A stretch of DNA of 7,212 nt from Acetobacteraceae bacterium (GCA_003164305.1 PLSZ01000467.1:1-7212), one strand, 5' to 3'. Shown: positions 1 through 6,976, counted from the first letter of the stretch. The notes: generated by a model not told the origin, from the letters alone. A program made the numbers and translations.

Positions 1-263
1 TCTTGATGCCTATGCGGTCGAGCCGTGCCATGACGATGAGAGGCCTCTCACCTTTCTCGGCCTCCCATTCGCGGCATTCCCGCTCGAAGCCACCCGCGCG
101 CCACGCGAATACACGAGTCTTTCGCCGATTTAACGGTCAGATGACTTTGTTTCACCACGTAATATTGCCGCTATGTCGTTACAGAGCCTGGATAATCAAA
201 TCCGCCGCCAGAGCGTTGGGCACTGGGCGGGAAATCGGCCGGACCGCGAGGCTTACCACGCAG
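1..263. other. Leader region upstream of the SARP-type regulator, no certain gene
   Basis: No convincing gene lies here. The + frame of the regulator stays open to the left edge, but its extra 87 residues do not look like protein of this family, and about 125-200 is clearly AT-richer than the genes, as a promoter region would be. The sequence around 147-176 (TTGTTT, then CTATGT after 18 bp) is only a weak promoter match. On the minus strand one frame is open from 138 to the left edge, with its only ATG at 31-29 reading MARLDRIGIK. This could be the first ten codons of a divergent gene, but I do not recognise it and it has no well-spaced ribosome site. Confidence 0.5.
37..50. repeat. Perfect 14-bp palindrome (TGAGAGGCCTCTCA)
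   Basis: Positions 37-43 are the exact reverse complement of 44-50, with no spacer. The site lies about 215 bp before the proposed start of the regulator gene and 5 bp before the ATG of a possible minus-strand gene. A spacer-free palindrome could be a dimeric operator, but nothing else in the window repeats it, so a function is only a guess. Confidence 0.4.
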
Positions 264-2300
264 ATGCGCCGCGACGAACCCAGCCGGGAGTCCAGCCTGT
301 CGATCCGATTGTTCGGCGGAATGGCCATCCAGGATGCGCGCGGCGCCGACTTCCTCCCTCGCTCCCGAAAAACCCGGGCGGTCGTCGCGATGCTGACCCT
401 CACCGCGCCAAGACCCGTGCTGCGCACCCAACTCACCGCGTTGCTCTGGAGTCAGCGAGAAAACGAACAGGCACGCGCCTCGCTGCGTCAGGCGGTGCAT
501 GAACTACAGGAAACACTGGGCTCCAATTGGAGCCGCATCCTGGTGGCCGAACGTCATACGCTATCGATGGACCTGCGCGGCGTGTCCGTCGATGCGTTGG
601 CCGCGATCGGCCCGGCGGCGTCCCGCACCGAATTGCTCGGGCTGTTTCAGGACGGATTCCTGGAGGATCTGGGCGGCCTCGATCCATCGTTCGACGATTG
701 GCTGGGCAAGGAGCGGCGGCGGCTGACCGCCATCGCTCGCGCGACCGGCGAAGCGTTTCTACAGGTGCGCCACCAGGGCGCCGAAACCATCGCCGCCGCC
801 AGGGCGCTGCTGCGGATCGACCCGGCGCATGACGGCGCCTGGAGGGCGTTGATCCAGGCTCACATCGAACTCAGCGACCGCTCCGCCGCGCGTCTGGCGC
901 TGGAGCAGTGGCGCGACGCGATGGGTTTAAGCCCGGAACAGCCCCCCCCCGCCGACATGGCGGTGTTGCTGGCGCAAATCCGCGACGGCGCCGACCATTG
1001 GCCGCCTGGGAACCGCCGTGGCATGCTGACCGTCTCCGAGCCGAGGGATGGGGTCGATCTGACGGACCGGGTCGAGGAACGCGCCCCGGGTCGACCCAGA
1101 CGCGGCAGCCTCAGACTTGGGATTCGCGAGATGCGGGTGATCGGGGCCGAGGTCGATCAGGCGCTGCCGGCGGGCCTCGCCGAGGAAGTCACCATGGCGT
1201 TGTCGCGGTTCCGTTGGATCTCCTGCGTGTCCGGCAGGTCGCTCAGCGCGATCGAGGGCGAACGCGGCGATGGCTCGCCGAAGTGGTCTGACGCCGATCT
1301 CGACTTCATTCTGGACGGCACGATCCAACGCGGCGGCGATCGCCTGCGCATCACCGTCCGCCTGTTGGACATGCGCGCCGGTGGCGTCATCGTCTGGGCT
1401 AATCGTTTCGATCACGATGCTTCGGACTCGCTGACCGCGCAGGACTGGGTCGCCGCCGCGATCGTTGCCCAGGTGGATCCGGTGCTGCTGATGCGGGAAG
1501 GAGAGCGGGCAGCGCTGCGCAACCTGCACAGCACCTCGGCGCGGGATCTGGTGTTGCAGGCGGTGCCGGCGATTTACCGCCTCGACCGGACCTCGTTCCA
1601 CGCCGCCGGCGATTTGCTGGAGGCCGCGTTGCGCGCCGATCCAACCCACGCCGACGCGCTGGCCTGGTACGCCTACTGGCACCTGTTCCTCGTCGGCCAG
1701 GGATGGGCGCCCGACCCGGAAGCCGCGACCAACCGCGCCGCTCTGCTCGCCGACTCCGCGGTGGCGATGGATCCCAACGACGCACGCGCGCTGGCCCTGG
1801 CCGGCCATGTCCGCGGCTTCCTGATGAAGCGTCCCTCCGAAGCCATCGTGCTGCATGAGCGGGCGATTTCGCTCAATCCCAATCTCGCGCTCGCCTGGTG
1901 CTTTTCCGGGTTCGCGTTGACCTATCTGGGCGACCACGACGCGGCACTGGCCCGCATGCGGCAGGCGATCCAGTTGTCACCGTCGGATCCGCATCTGTTC
2001 TTCTTCCTGGCGGCGATCATCATGCCGCATTTGCTGCGCGGCGAGTATCAGGACGCAGCGGACGCCGGCCGCAAGGCGATCGAGCTCAATCCCTGGTTTT
2101 CATCGTCGTTCAAAGGGTATTTGGCCGTGCTTGGCCATCTGGACTGCCAGCAGGAGGCCACGAGCGTCATGGCCCGTCTGCTGAAACTGGAGCCGGAGTT
2201 TACCGTTCGAGACGCGATCCGCCGCTCCCCGATGAGTTTACCCGAGGATATCGAACGTTACGCGGCGGGCTTGCGGCGGGCCGGTTTGCCGGAGTGGTGA
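264..2300 (+). CDS. SARP-type transcriptional regulator with BTAD, TolB-like and TPR domains
   Basis: This 678-residue cytoplasmic protein looks like a DNA-binding regulator. Residues about 12-86 match the OmpR/SARP winged helix: a strand reading LSIRLFGG, then SRKTRAVVAML, then LLW followed by ARASLRQAVHELQ. Residues about 98-245 fit the helical BTAD domain of SARP/AfsR proteins. After a polar, proline-rich linker, residues about 283-409 resemble the TolB/FlgO-like module seen in CadC-like and TPR-cyclase proteins (LDGTIQRGGDRLRITVRLLD, then WANRFD). Residues about 445-646 form TPR-like helical pairs, with repeated 'DP.HADALAW' and 'NPNLALAW' turns. No Walker motif of a STAND ATPase is visible, unlike classical AfsR. 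ATG 264 was chosen because the family's first strand begins 11 residues later and upstream sequence is not protein-like; its ribosome site (GAGG, 248-251) is weak. A run of nine C lies at 942-950. Ligand and targets are unknown; aap directly downstream is the obvious candidate. Confidence 0.85.
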   Translation: MRRDEPSRESSLSIRLFGGMAIQDARGADFLPRSRKTRAVVAMLTLTAPRPVLRTQLTALLWSQRENEQARASLRQAVHELQETLGSNWSRILVAERHTLSMDLRGVSVDALAAIGPAASRTELLGLFQDGFLEDLGGLDPSFDDWLGKERRRLTAIARATGEAFLQVRHQGAETIAAARALLRIDPAHDGAWRALIQAHIELSDRSAARLALEQWRDAMGLSPEQPPPADMAVLLAQIRDGADHWPPGNRRGMLTVSEPRDGVDLTDRVEERAPGRPRRGSLRLGIREMRVIGAEVDQALPAGLAEEVTMALSRFRWISCVSGRSLSAIEGERGDGSPKWSDADLDFILDGTIQRGGDRLRITVRLLDMRAGGVIVWANRFDHDASDSLTAQDWVAAAIVAQVDPVLLMREGERAALRNLHSTSARDLVLQAVPAIYRLDRTSFHAAGDLLEAALRADPTHADALAWYAYWHLFLVGQGWAPDPEAATNRAALLADSAVAMDPNDARALALAGHVRGFLMKRPSEAIVLHERAISLNPNLALAWCFSGFALTYLGDHDAALARMRQAIQLSPSDPHLFFFLAAIIMPHLLRGEYQDAADAGRKAIELNPWFSSSFKGYLAVLGHLDCQQEATSVMARLLKLEPEFTVRDAIRRSPMSLPEDIERYAAGLRRAGLPEW

Positions 2301-2384
2301 ACACGAACCGATGACCCGATCGTGTCCATGCACGCCTGACGCGAGTTCCCACCGCGCCATGACCCATTGATCTTCTTGCCGCAC

Positions 2385-2424
2385 CGCGGGACATTCCCTC
2401 AAACGCGGGACAGACCCGCGGTTT
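2385..2424 (+). promoter_or_regulatory. 9-bp direct repeat overlapping a GC-rich hairpin ahead of aapJ
   Basis: CGCGGGACA occurs exactly at 2385-2393 and again at 2404-2412, 19 bp start to start. The second copy is also the left half of a hairpin: CGCGGG (2404-2409), loop ACAGA, CCCGCG (2415-2420). Flanking AAA and TTT can extend the stem if G2421 is bulged out. The hairpin ends 4-5 nt before the aapJ ribosome site. Tandem copies of a short word are what SARP proteins bind in Streptomyces, so this is a candidate operator. It could equally be a weak terminator for the regulator gene or a 5' leader structure. No clear -35/-10 pair is visible in the 2301-2443 gap. Confidence 0.4.
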
Positions 2425-2443
2425 GGGCAGGGAGACTTTGTAT

Positions 2444-3466
2444 ATGCGGGTATTTTTTGGGGCGGCGGCCCTCGTCGCGCTGACATGTTTCGGCGTTGGC
2501 GCGACGCATGCGCAAGGGTCGGGCTCGGCCACGCTGGACGCGGCGAAAGCCCGTGGCCAGGTGCTATGCGGAATGGCCGGCACGGTGCCAGGCTTCTCGC
2601 TGCCCGACTCACAAGGCGTGATGCGCGGTTTGGACGCCGACACCTGCCGCGCGGTCACCGCCGCGGCGCTCGGCGACGTCGCCAAAGTTAAGTTCGTCCC
2701 GACCACCACGCAGAACCGCTTCACCGCCCTGCAATCGGGTGAGGTCGATCTACTGTCGCGCAGCACGACCTGGACGTTGGGCCGCGAAGGCAATCTCGGC
2801 CTCGAATTCGCCTGGGTTAATTTCTATGACGGCACCGGGTTCCTGGTGAAAGCCGCTTCCGGCGTGAAAGCGGCGAAGGAACTGGACGGCGCCACCGTTT
2901 GCGTGCAGCCCGGCACATCGACCGAACTCGCGGACAGCGATTACTTCAGGTTGAACAACATGAAATTCACCCCGATCCTGATCGCCGACCTGACCGAGAT
3001 CCAGGCCGCGTTCCTGTCGGGCCGTTGCGATGCCTATTCGACCGACGCGTCCGCGCTGGCGACGTTCCGGTTCACCCAACCCAAGGCGACCGACTTCGTG
3101 CTGCTGCCCGACATCATCAGCAAGGAGCCGCTTGGCGTCATGGTCCGCAAGGGCGATGATAAATGGTTCGACCTGGTGCGCTGGACCTTCGCCGCGATGA
3201 TCATCGCCGAGGAAAAAGGCATCACCAGCCAGAACATCGATACGTTCATGGACTCGAAAGACCCCGACATCCGCCGCTTGCTGGGACTTGAGGGAGAGAT
3301 GGGCAAGGCGCTCGGTGTCGATCCGAAATGGGCGTACAACGTCATCAAGCAGGTCGGCAACCTGGGCGAGGTCTGGGACCGAAACATCACGCCGATGGGC
3401 GTGCCGCGCGCCATCAACAACATCTGGACCAAGGGCGGCCTGCAATACGCGCCGCCAATTCGCTGA
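2444..3466 (+). CDS. aapJ: AapJ, periplasmic substrate-binding protein of the general L-amino acid ABC transporter
   Basis: This protein of 340 residues captures L-amino acids in the periplasm and hands them to the AapQ/AapM permease. Residues 1-23 form a Sec signal peptide: one arginine, a hydrophobic core of F, A, L and V, and an A-T-H-A end. The mature protein has the order typical of AapJ: RGQVLCG (about 37-43), PGFS, GLDADTCRAV (62-71), NRFTALQSGEVDLLSR (92-106), TTWTL, GATVCVQPGTSTEL (149-162), TDAS, and IISKEPLG (224-231). Four cysteines sit at family positions in the mature part. The length is normal for AapJ. ATG 2444 is preferred over an in-frame TTG at 2423 because AGGGAG (2429-2434) is 9 nt upstream and the signal peptide then begins correctly. 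It is the first gene of aapJQMP. The closely related BztA and other polar amino acid binding proteins are alternatives, but gene order and motifs favour Aap. Confidence 0.96.
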   Translation: MRVFFGAAALVALTCFGVGATHAQGSGSATLDAAKARGQVLCGMAGTVPGFSLPDSQGVMRGLDADTCRAVTAAALGDVAKVKFVPTTTQNRFTALQSGEVDLLSRSTTWTLGREGNLGLEFAWVNFYDGTGFLVKAASGVKAAKELDGATVCVQPGTSTELADSDYFRLNNMKFTPILIADLTEIQAAFLSGRCDAYSTDASALATFRFTQPKATDFVLLPDIISKEPLGVMVRKGDDKWFDLVRWTFAAMIIAEEKGITSQNIDTFMDSKDPDIRRLLGLEGEMGKALGVDPKWAYNVIKQVGNLGEVWDRNITPMGVPRAINNIWTKGGLQYAPPIR

Positions 3467-3472
3467 TCGGAA

Positions 3473-3511
3473 CAGGAGCTTTCAAGACGGAACCCTTATT
3501 GAAGGATCTTG
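3473..3511 (+). promoter_or_regulatory. Intercistronic stem that covers the aapQ ribosome-binding site
   Basis: Bases 3473-3485 can pair with 3499-3511 at 12 of 13 positions: ten Watson-Crick pairs, two G-U pairs and one G-A mismatch, around a 13-nt loop (3486-3498). The only usable ribosome site for aapQ, AAGGA at 3502-3506, lies inside the 3' arm and would be hidden when the stem forms. This was worked out by eye with no folding energy. In many ABC importer operons a structure after the binding-protein gene keeps permease expression lower, which fits this position. There is no T-run, so it does not look like a terminator. Confidence 0.5.
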
Positions 3512-3517
3512 GGATAC

Positions 3518-4729
3518 GTGTCGGACGCAACGCTTGATCCTCGGCTGACATCCGGCCGCGTCGCACCGAAGCGTGCGATGCGGCTGTCCTGGTCCGATCC
3601 GCGGTTCCGAGCCATCGTCTGGCAAGTCGTTATTCTGGGCGGTGTCGCGGCTGTCGTCTGGTACCTGATCCACAACACCAGTCAGAACCTCGCGTCGCGG
3701 CGGATCGCGACGGGATTTGGATTTCTCACCAGGACCGCCGGCATTCCGATCGGCGAGTCGCTGATTTCCTATAATCCGGCGGAGGATACCTACGGCCGGG
3801 CGCTGCTGATCGGCGTACTGAACACATTGAAGGTGGCGGTGGTCGGCATCGTGCTGGCGACGATCCTCGGCACGCTGATCGGGATCGGACGGCTGTCGAA
3901 GAACTGGCTGATGGCTCGGCTGACCGCGTTTTACGTGGAGACGATCCGCGACATTCCGCTGCTGCTGCAACTGTTGTTCTGGTACACGATCCTGCAAGGC
4001 CTGCCCGCTCCGCGCAACGCGTTGTCGATTGGCGGCGCGGTGTGGCTGTCCAATCGCGGCCTGAAGCTGCCGACACTCAATTGGGAAACCGCGCACACCG
4101 TTGCCTTGCTGATGTTCATCGTCGGTATCGTCGGCACCTGGTGGTGGAACCGCCGCGCGCGGTTGCTGCAGGAGGCGACAGGCGACCGTCCCGCCGTCTG
4201 GCCCGTCGCGGTGGGCATGCTGCTGGCACTGCCGCTATTGGTTTGGGCCGTGCTTGGCGCACCGTTCCAATGGGACGTGCCCGCTTTGCATGGCTTCAAT
4301 TTCACCGGCGGCGCCAACATCAGCCCCGAATACTTCGCTTTGCTTCTGGGGCTGGTAACCTACACCGCCGGCTATATCGCGGAGATCGTGCGCTCCGGCA
4401 TTCAGGCCGTGCCGATGGGCCAATGGGAGGCGGCGGGGGCTCTGGGCCTGAAACGAGGCGCGGTGCTGCGGCGGATCGTCCTGCCGCAGGCGTTGCGCGT
4501 GATCGTTCCGCCGATGACCAGCCAGTATTTGAACCTGATCAAGAACAGCTCGCTCGCGGTCGCCATCGGCTACCAGGATCTCGTTTCGGTTGCGAATACG
4601 ACATTGAACCAGACCGGCCAGGCGATCGAGGGCATCGCGGTCATCATGGCCGTCTATTTGACCATCAGCCTGTCGATCAGCCTGTTCATGAACTGGTACA
4701 ACGCGCACATCGCGCTGGTGGAGCGCTGA
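3518..4729 (+). CDS. aapQ: AapQ, inner-membrane permease of the general L-amino acid ABC transporter
   Basis: This 403-residue protein is one half of the transmembrane channel and pairs with AapM. Residues about 34-51 form the first membrane helix, after a short basic cytoplasmic tail. The periplasmic stretch after it carries ATGFGFLTRTAGIPIGESLI, characteristic of AapQ. The permease core then begins near residue 95 (LLIGVLNTLKVAVVGI), followed by the conserved ETIRDIPLLLQL. Another hydrophobic stretch lies near 229-247. The cytoplasmic EAA loop that docks on the ATPase is at about 304-332 (EAAGALGL, then LPQALRVIVPP). The protein is longer than simple polar amino acid permeases because of the insert between about 160 and 270, as is usual for AapQ. 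GTG 3518 is preferred: AAGGA lies 11 nt upstream, whereas the in-frame TTG at 3509 is only 2 nt from it. The gene follows aapJ after 51 nt and precedes aapM by 4 nt, suggesting translational coupling. Confidence 0.95.
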   Translation: MSDATLDPRLTSGRVAPKRAMRLSWSDPRFRAIVWQVVILGGVAAVVWYLIHNTSQNLASRRIATGFGFLTRTAGIPIGESLISYNPAEDTYGRALLIGVLNTLKVAVVGIVLATILGTLIGIGRLSKNWLMARLTAFYVETIRDIPLLLQLLFWYTILQGLPAPRNALSIGGAVWLSNRGLKLPTLNWETAHTVALLMFIVGIVGTWWWNRRARLLQEATGDRPAVWPVAVGMLLALPLLVWAVLGAPFQWDVPALHGFNFTGGANISPEYFALLLGLVTYTAGYIAEIVRSGIQAVPMGQWEAAGALGLKRGAVLRRIVLPQALRVIVPPMTSQYLNLIKNSSLAVAIGYQDLVSVANTTLNQTGQAIEGIAVIMAVYLTISLSISLFMNWYNAHIALVER

Positions 4730-4733
4730 GCCC

Positions 4734-5873
4734 ATGAGCATGACCTCAAGCGTCGCGCGGCCCCTACCGGTTCCATCGCGTGACGCGCCAGCCGGCGCGG
4801 GAGCGTTGGCATGGTTGAAGACCAACCTGTTCCCAACATGGATATCGACCGCGGTGACACTCGCGCTCGGCTACATCATTGTCCGCATCATCATCGCCTT
4901 CGTCTCGTGGGCGCTCTTCAACGCGATCTGGACGGTACCTTACTCGGCCAACGGCATCGCCCAAACCGCCGTCTGCCAAAACATCAAAGGCATCGGCGCA
5001 TGCTGGGCTGTCATCGCCGATAAGTACCGGCTGATCCTGTTCGGCCGTTACCCATACGACGAGCAATGGCGCCCGGCGATCGTGGTGCTGATTTTCATCG
5101 GACTTTACGCTGTCTCCGCGATGCGGCGCTTCTGGCGCAAGGAACTCGTGCTGATCTGGGCTGCCGCTTTGACCGTCGTCGGTGTGTTGATGTGGGGCGG
5201 CGTGTTCGGCCTGCCGGTGGTGAGCGACGATCAATGGGGCGGCCTGCCGATCACGCTGATCCTGGCGACGTTCGGCCTCGCGTTCGGCTTTCCGTTGGCG
5301 GTCCTGGTGGCCCTCGGCCGCCGGTCCACGCACTTGCCGGCGGTGAAAACGCTCTGCGTCGTTTACGTCGAACTGATCCGCGGCGTGCCGTTGATCTCCG
5401 TTCTGTTCATGGCCAGCGTGATGTTCCCCCTGTTCATGCCCGCCGGAGTCAACATCGACAAATTGTTGCGCGCGCAGATCGCCATTATCCTGTTCGCCGC
5501 CGCCTATCTGGCCGAGGTCGTGCGCGGTGGCCTGCAGGCGCTGCCCAAAGGCCAGGCCGAAGCGGCCGACGCTCTTGGCCTGAGCTACTGGAAAAAGACC
5601 GGCTTCATCGTGCTGCCGCAGGCGTTGCGCCTTGTGATTCCGCCACTGGTCAACACGTTCATCGGCTTCTTCAAGGACACCAGCCTGGTGCTGATCATCG
5701 GCCTGTTCGACCTGTTGACCATGGGAAAGGTCGCATTGAGCGATCCACCCTGGCAGAGCTTTTCGACCGAGGTCTACATCACGCTCGCACTGATTTACAT
5801 CGCGTTCTGCTTCGCCATGTCTCGTTACAGCCGCGGGCTGGAACGAGAACTTGGCGCATCGCAACGCCGCTGA
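4734..5873 (+). CDS. aapM: AapM, inner-membrane permease of the general L-amino acid ABC transporter
   Basis: This 379-residue protein is the second permease and forms the channel with AapQ. A soluble N-terminus of about 30 residues carries LKTNLFPTW just before the first helix (about 36-60). The segment that follows has CQNIKGIGACWAVIADKYRLILFGRYP (about 81-107, key residues C81, C90 and W91), characteristic of AapM. Further hydrophobic stretches lie at about 115-130 and 138-160. The permease core starts near residue 171 (LPITLILATFGLAFGFPL), continues with VELIRGVPLISVLFM (about 212-226), and the EAA loop is at about 276-305 (EAADALGL, LPQALRLVIPPL). NTFIGFFKDTSLV follows, as usual. ATG 4734 has a purine-rich site (GGTGGAG, 4717-4723) 10 nt upstream, inside the end of aapQ; a second ATG two codons later is possible. 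aapP starts 15 nt after its stop. The length is normal and no defect is seen. Confidence 0.95.
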   Translation: MSMTSSVARPLPVPSRDAPAGAGALAWLKTNLFPTWISTAVTLALGYIIVRIIIAFVSWALFNAIWTVPYSANGIAQTAVCQNIKGIGACWAVIADKYRLILFGRYPYDEQWRPAIVVLIFIGLYAVSAMRRFWRKELVLIWAAALTVVGVLMWGGVFGLPVVSDDQWGGLPITLILATFGLAFGFPLAVLVALGRRSTHLPAVKTLCVVYVELIRGVPLISVLFMASVMFPLFMPAGVNIDKLLRAQIAIILFAAAYLAEVVRGGLQALPKGQAEAADALGLSYWKKTGFIVLPQALRLVIPPLVNTFIGFFKDTSLVLIIGLFDLLTMGKVALSDPPWQSFSTEVYITLALIYIAFCFAMSRYSRGLERELGASQRR

Positions 5874-5888
5874 CGGAGCACGCGCGCC

Positions 5889-6647
5889 ATGAGCCAGACG
5901 GTAACGGGAAAAGCGGCGATCACGCTGGATAAGGTGAACAAGTGGTACGGTGCCTTGCACGTATTGCGCGACATTTCGCTGACCATCGGGGAGCGGGAAC
6001 GCGTGGTCGTTTGCGGCCCGTCGGGTTCCGGAAAGTCCACGATGATCCGCTGCATCAACCGGTTGGAGACGCATCAGGCGGGCCGGATTTTCGTTGAGGA
6101 TACCGAACTGACCGATGACACGCGAGCGCTGGACACGATTCGTCGCGAAGTCGGCATGGTGTTTCAGTCATTCAATTTGTTTCCGCATCTGACCATTCTG
6201 GAGAACTGCACGCTGGCGCCGATCTGGGTCCGCAAGATGCCCAAGGCACAGGCTGAAGAACTTGCGATGACGTATCTGGAGAGGGTCAAAATTCCGGAAC
6301 AGGCGAAGAAGTATCCGGGTCAGTTGTCCGGCGGTCAGCAACAACGCGTGGCGATCGCCCGGGCGCTGTGCATGCAGCCGAAAGTCATGCTTTTCGATGA
6401 GCCGACGTCGGCGTTGGATCCGGAGATGATCAAGGAAGTACTGGATACGATGATCGGTTTGGCGGAATCCGGCATGACGATGGTTTGCGTGACGCATGAG
6501 ATGGGGTTCGCCCGTCAGGTCGCGCATCGCGTCGTGTTCATGGACCGTGGAGAAATAGTCGAAAGCGGGCCACCTGGGCAGATTTTCGAAAATCCGCAAA
6601 CGGATCGGTTAAGATTGTTTTTAAGTCAGATCTTGCGTGGAGATTGA
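5889..6647 (+). CDS. aapP: AapP, ATP-binding subunit of the general L-amino acid ABC transporter
   Basis: This 252-residue cytoplasmic ATPase binds the EAA loops of AapQ and AapM and powers amino acid import as a dimer. All motifs are intact: aromatic A-loop Y20 ([10 protein letters not shown]), Walker [10 protein letters not shown] at 43-51, Q-loop Q93 ([10 protein letters not shown]), signature [15 protein letters not shown] at 146-160, Walker B VMLFDEP with catalytic E171, D-loop SALD at 174-177, and switch histidine H203 (VTHEMGFA). Length and motif set are those of polar amino acid ATPases such as GlnQ and HisP; the aapJQM context fixes the assignment. ATG 5889 has GGAG (5875-5878) 10 nt upstream. 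The last codons (L241-S246) are TTA, AGA, TTG, TTT, TTA and AGT, AT-rich choices unlike the rest of the operon. It is the last gene of the operon. Confidence 0.97.
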   Translation: MSQTVTGKAAITLDKVNKWYGALHVLRDISLTIGERERVVVCGPSGSGKSTMIRCINRLETHQAGRIFVEDTELTDDTRALDTIRREVGMVFQSFNLFPHLTILENCTLAPIWVRKMPKAQAEELAMTYLERVKIPEQAKKYPGQLSGGQQQRVAIARALCMQPKVMLFDEPTSALDPEMIKEVLDTMIGLAESGMTMVCVTHEMGFARQVAHRVVFMDRGEIVESGPPGQIFENPQTDRLRLFLSQILRGD

Positions 6648-6667
6648 AGAGTATTATCCGCGATTTG

Positions 6668-6709
6668 GTTGCCGGCTCGCCGTAGCTGACCGAGTGCGGG
6701 GTCGGCAAC
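6668..6709 (+). terminator. Imperfect inverted repeat just after aapP, possible transcription end
   Basis: GTTGCCG (6668-6674) is the exact complement of CGGCAAC (6703-6709), and inside it CTCG (6676-6679) can pair with CGAG (6691-6694). The structure begins 20 nt after the aapP stop, where an operon terminator would be expected. No run of T follows, so a classical intrinsic terminator is not supported; it may instead protect the 3' end or simply be chance. Confidence 0.25.
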
Positions 6710-6745
6710 GCAAGTATTCAAAGCGGAGACGCGGAGCCCCTGTAG

Positions 6746-6853
6746 CGTCTTCCTCGGGCTTGACCCGAGGATCGGCCTGCCCAGATATCTTTCCCTGATC
6801 CGCGAGCACCGGACCTGCATCACGACATGCCAGGGTCGGGCCCTGGCATGACG
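6746..6853. repeat. REP/BIME-like intergenic element with two hairpins
   Basis: The left hairpin is TCCTCGGG (6751-6758), loop CTTGA, CCCGAGGA (6764-6771). The right hairpin is CATGCCAGGG (6826-6835), loop TCGGG, CCCTGGCATG (6841-6850), a perfect 10-bp stem. The unit is bounded by CGTC (6746-6749) and GACG (6850-6853), complementary ends as expected for a pair of inverted REP-like modules. The left half closely matches the intergenic hairpins of many GC-rich alphaproteobacterial genomes (CTCGGG, CTTGA, CCCGAG); the right half has drifted, with TCGGG where TCAAG-type loops are usual. Copy number in this genome cannot be seen. Such elements can also attenuate transcription or protect the 3' end of upstream mRNA. 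Confidence 0.75.
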
Positions 6854-6868
6854 GCTGGGTGGCCGGTA

Positions 6869-6908
6869 CGTCATTCCTGGCGGCTGGTATTACTTCAGTG
6901 GCGCCAGG
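6869..6908. repeat. Degraded second repeat arm with a weak hairpin
   Basis: CGTCATTCCTGG (6869-6880) has the outer end and stem start of the same repeat class as the element ending at 6853, but no matching GGTCAAG-type centre follows. CCTGGCG (6876-6882) can pair with CGCCAGG (6902-6908) across a 19-nt loop. It is probably the remnant of an adjacent copy. Confidence 0.35.
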
Positions 6909-6976
6909 TCCGGGATTTTCCGTTGCGCTCCCGGGCCGAACCGCCCCTCCCGTCCTCCCCGCCCCAATTCGAATCA

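Noticed and set aside
3..263. Extension of the regulator frame upstream, starting at TTG 3 or ATG 141
   Set aside because: The extra residues (HHVILPLCRYRAW and similar) have no family counterpart, pass through an AT-richer promoter-like stretch, and would push the winged helix far from the N-terminus. ATG 264 fits the family better, although its ribosome site is weak.
927..1937. 336-residue minus-strand open frame opposite the regulator
   Set aside because: It mirrors the codon pattern of the + strand gene, reads as an H-, G-, R- and Q-rich sequence with no recognisable fold, and covers conserved TolB/TPR codons. It is a GC-rich shadow frame.
2301..2325. ACACGA / TCGTGT hairpin right after the regulator stop as a terminator
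   Set aside because: The stem is only 6 bp with a 13-nt loop and no T-run follows, so an intrinsic terminator is not supported.
4764..6074. 436-residue minus-strand open frame opposite aapM and aapP
   Set aside because: It is rich in H, Q, D and R, typical of the antisense of membrane-protein codons, and spans two clearly real genes. No ribosome site or domain supports it.
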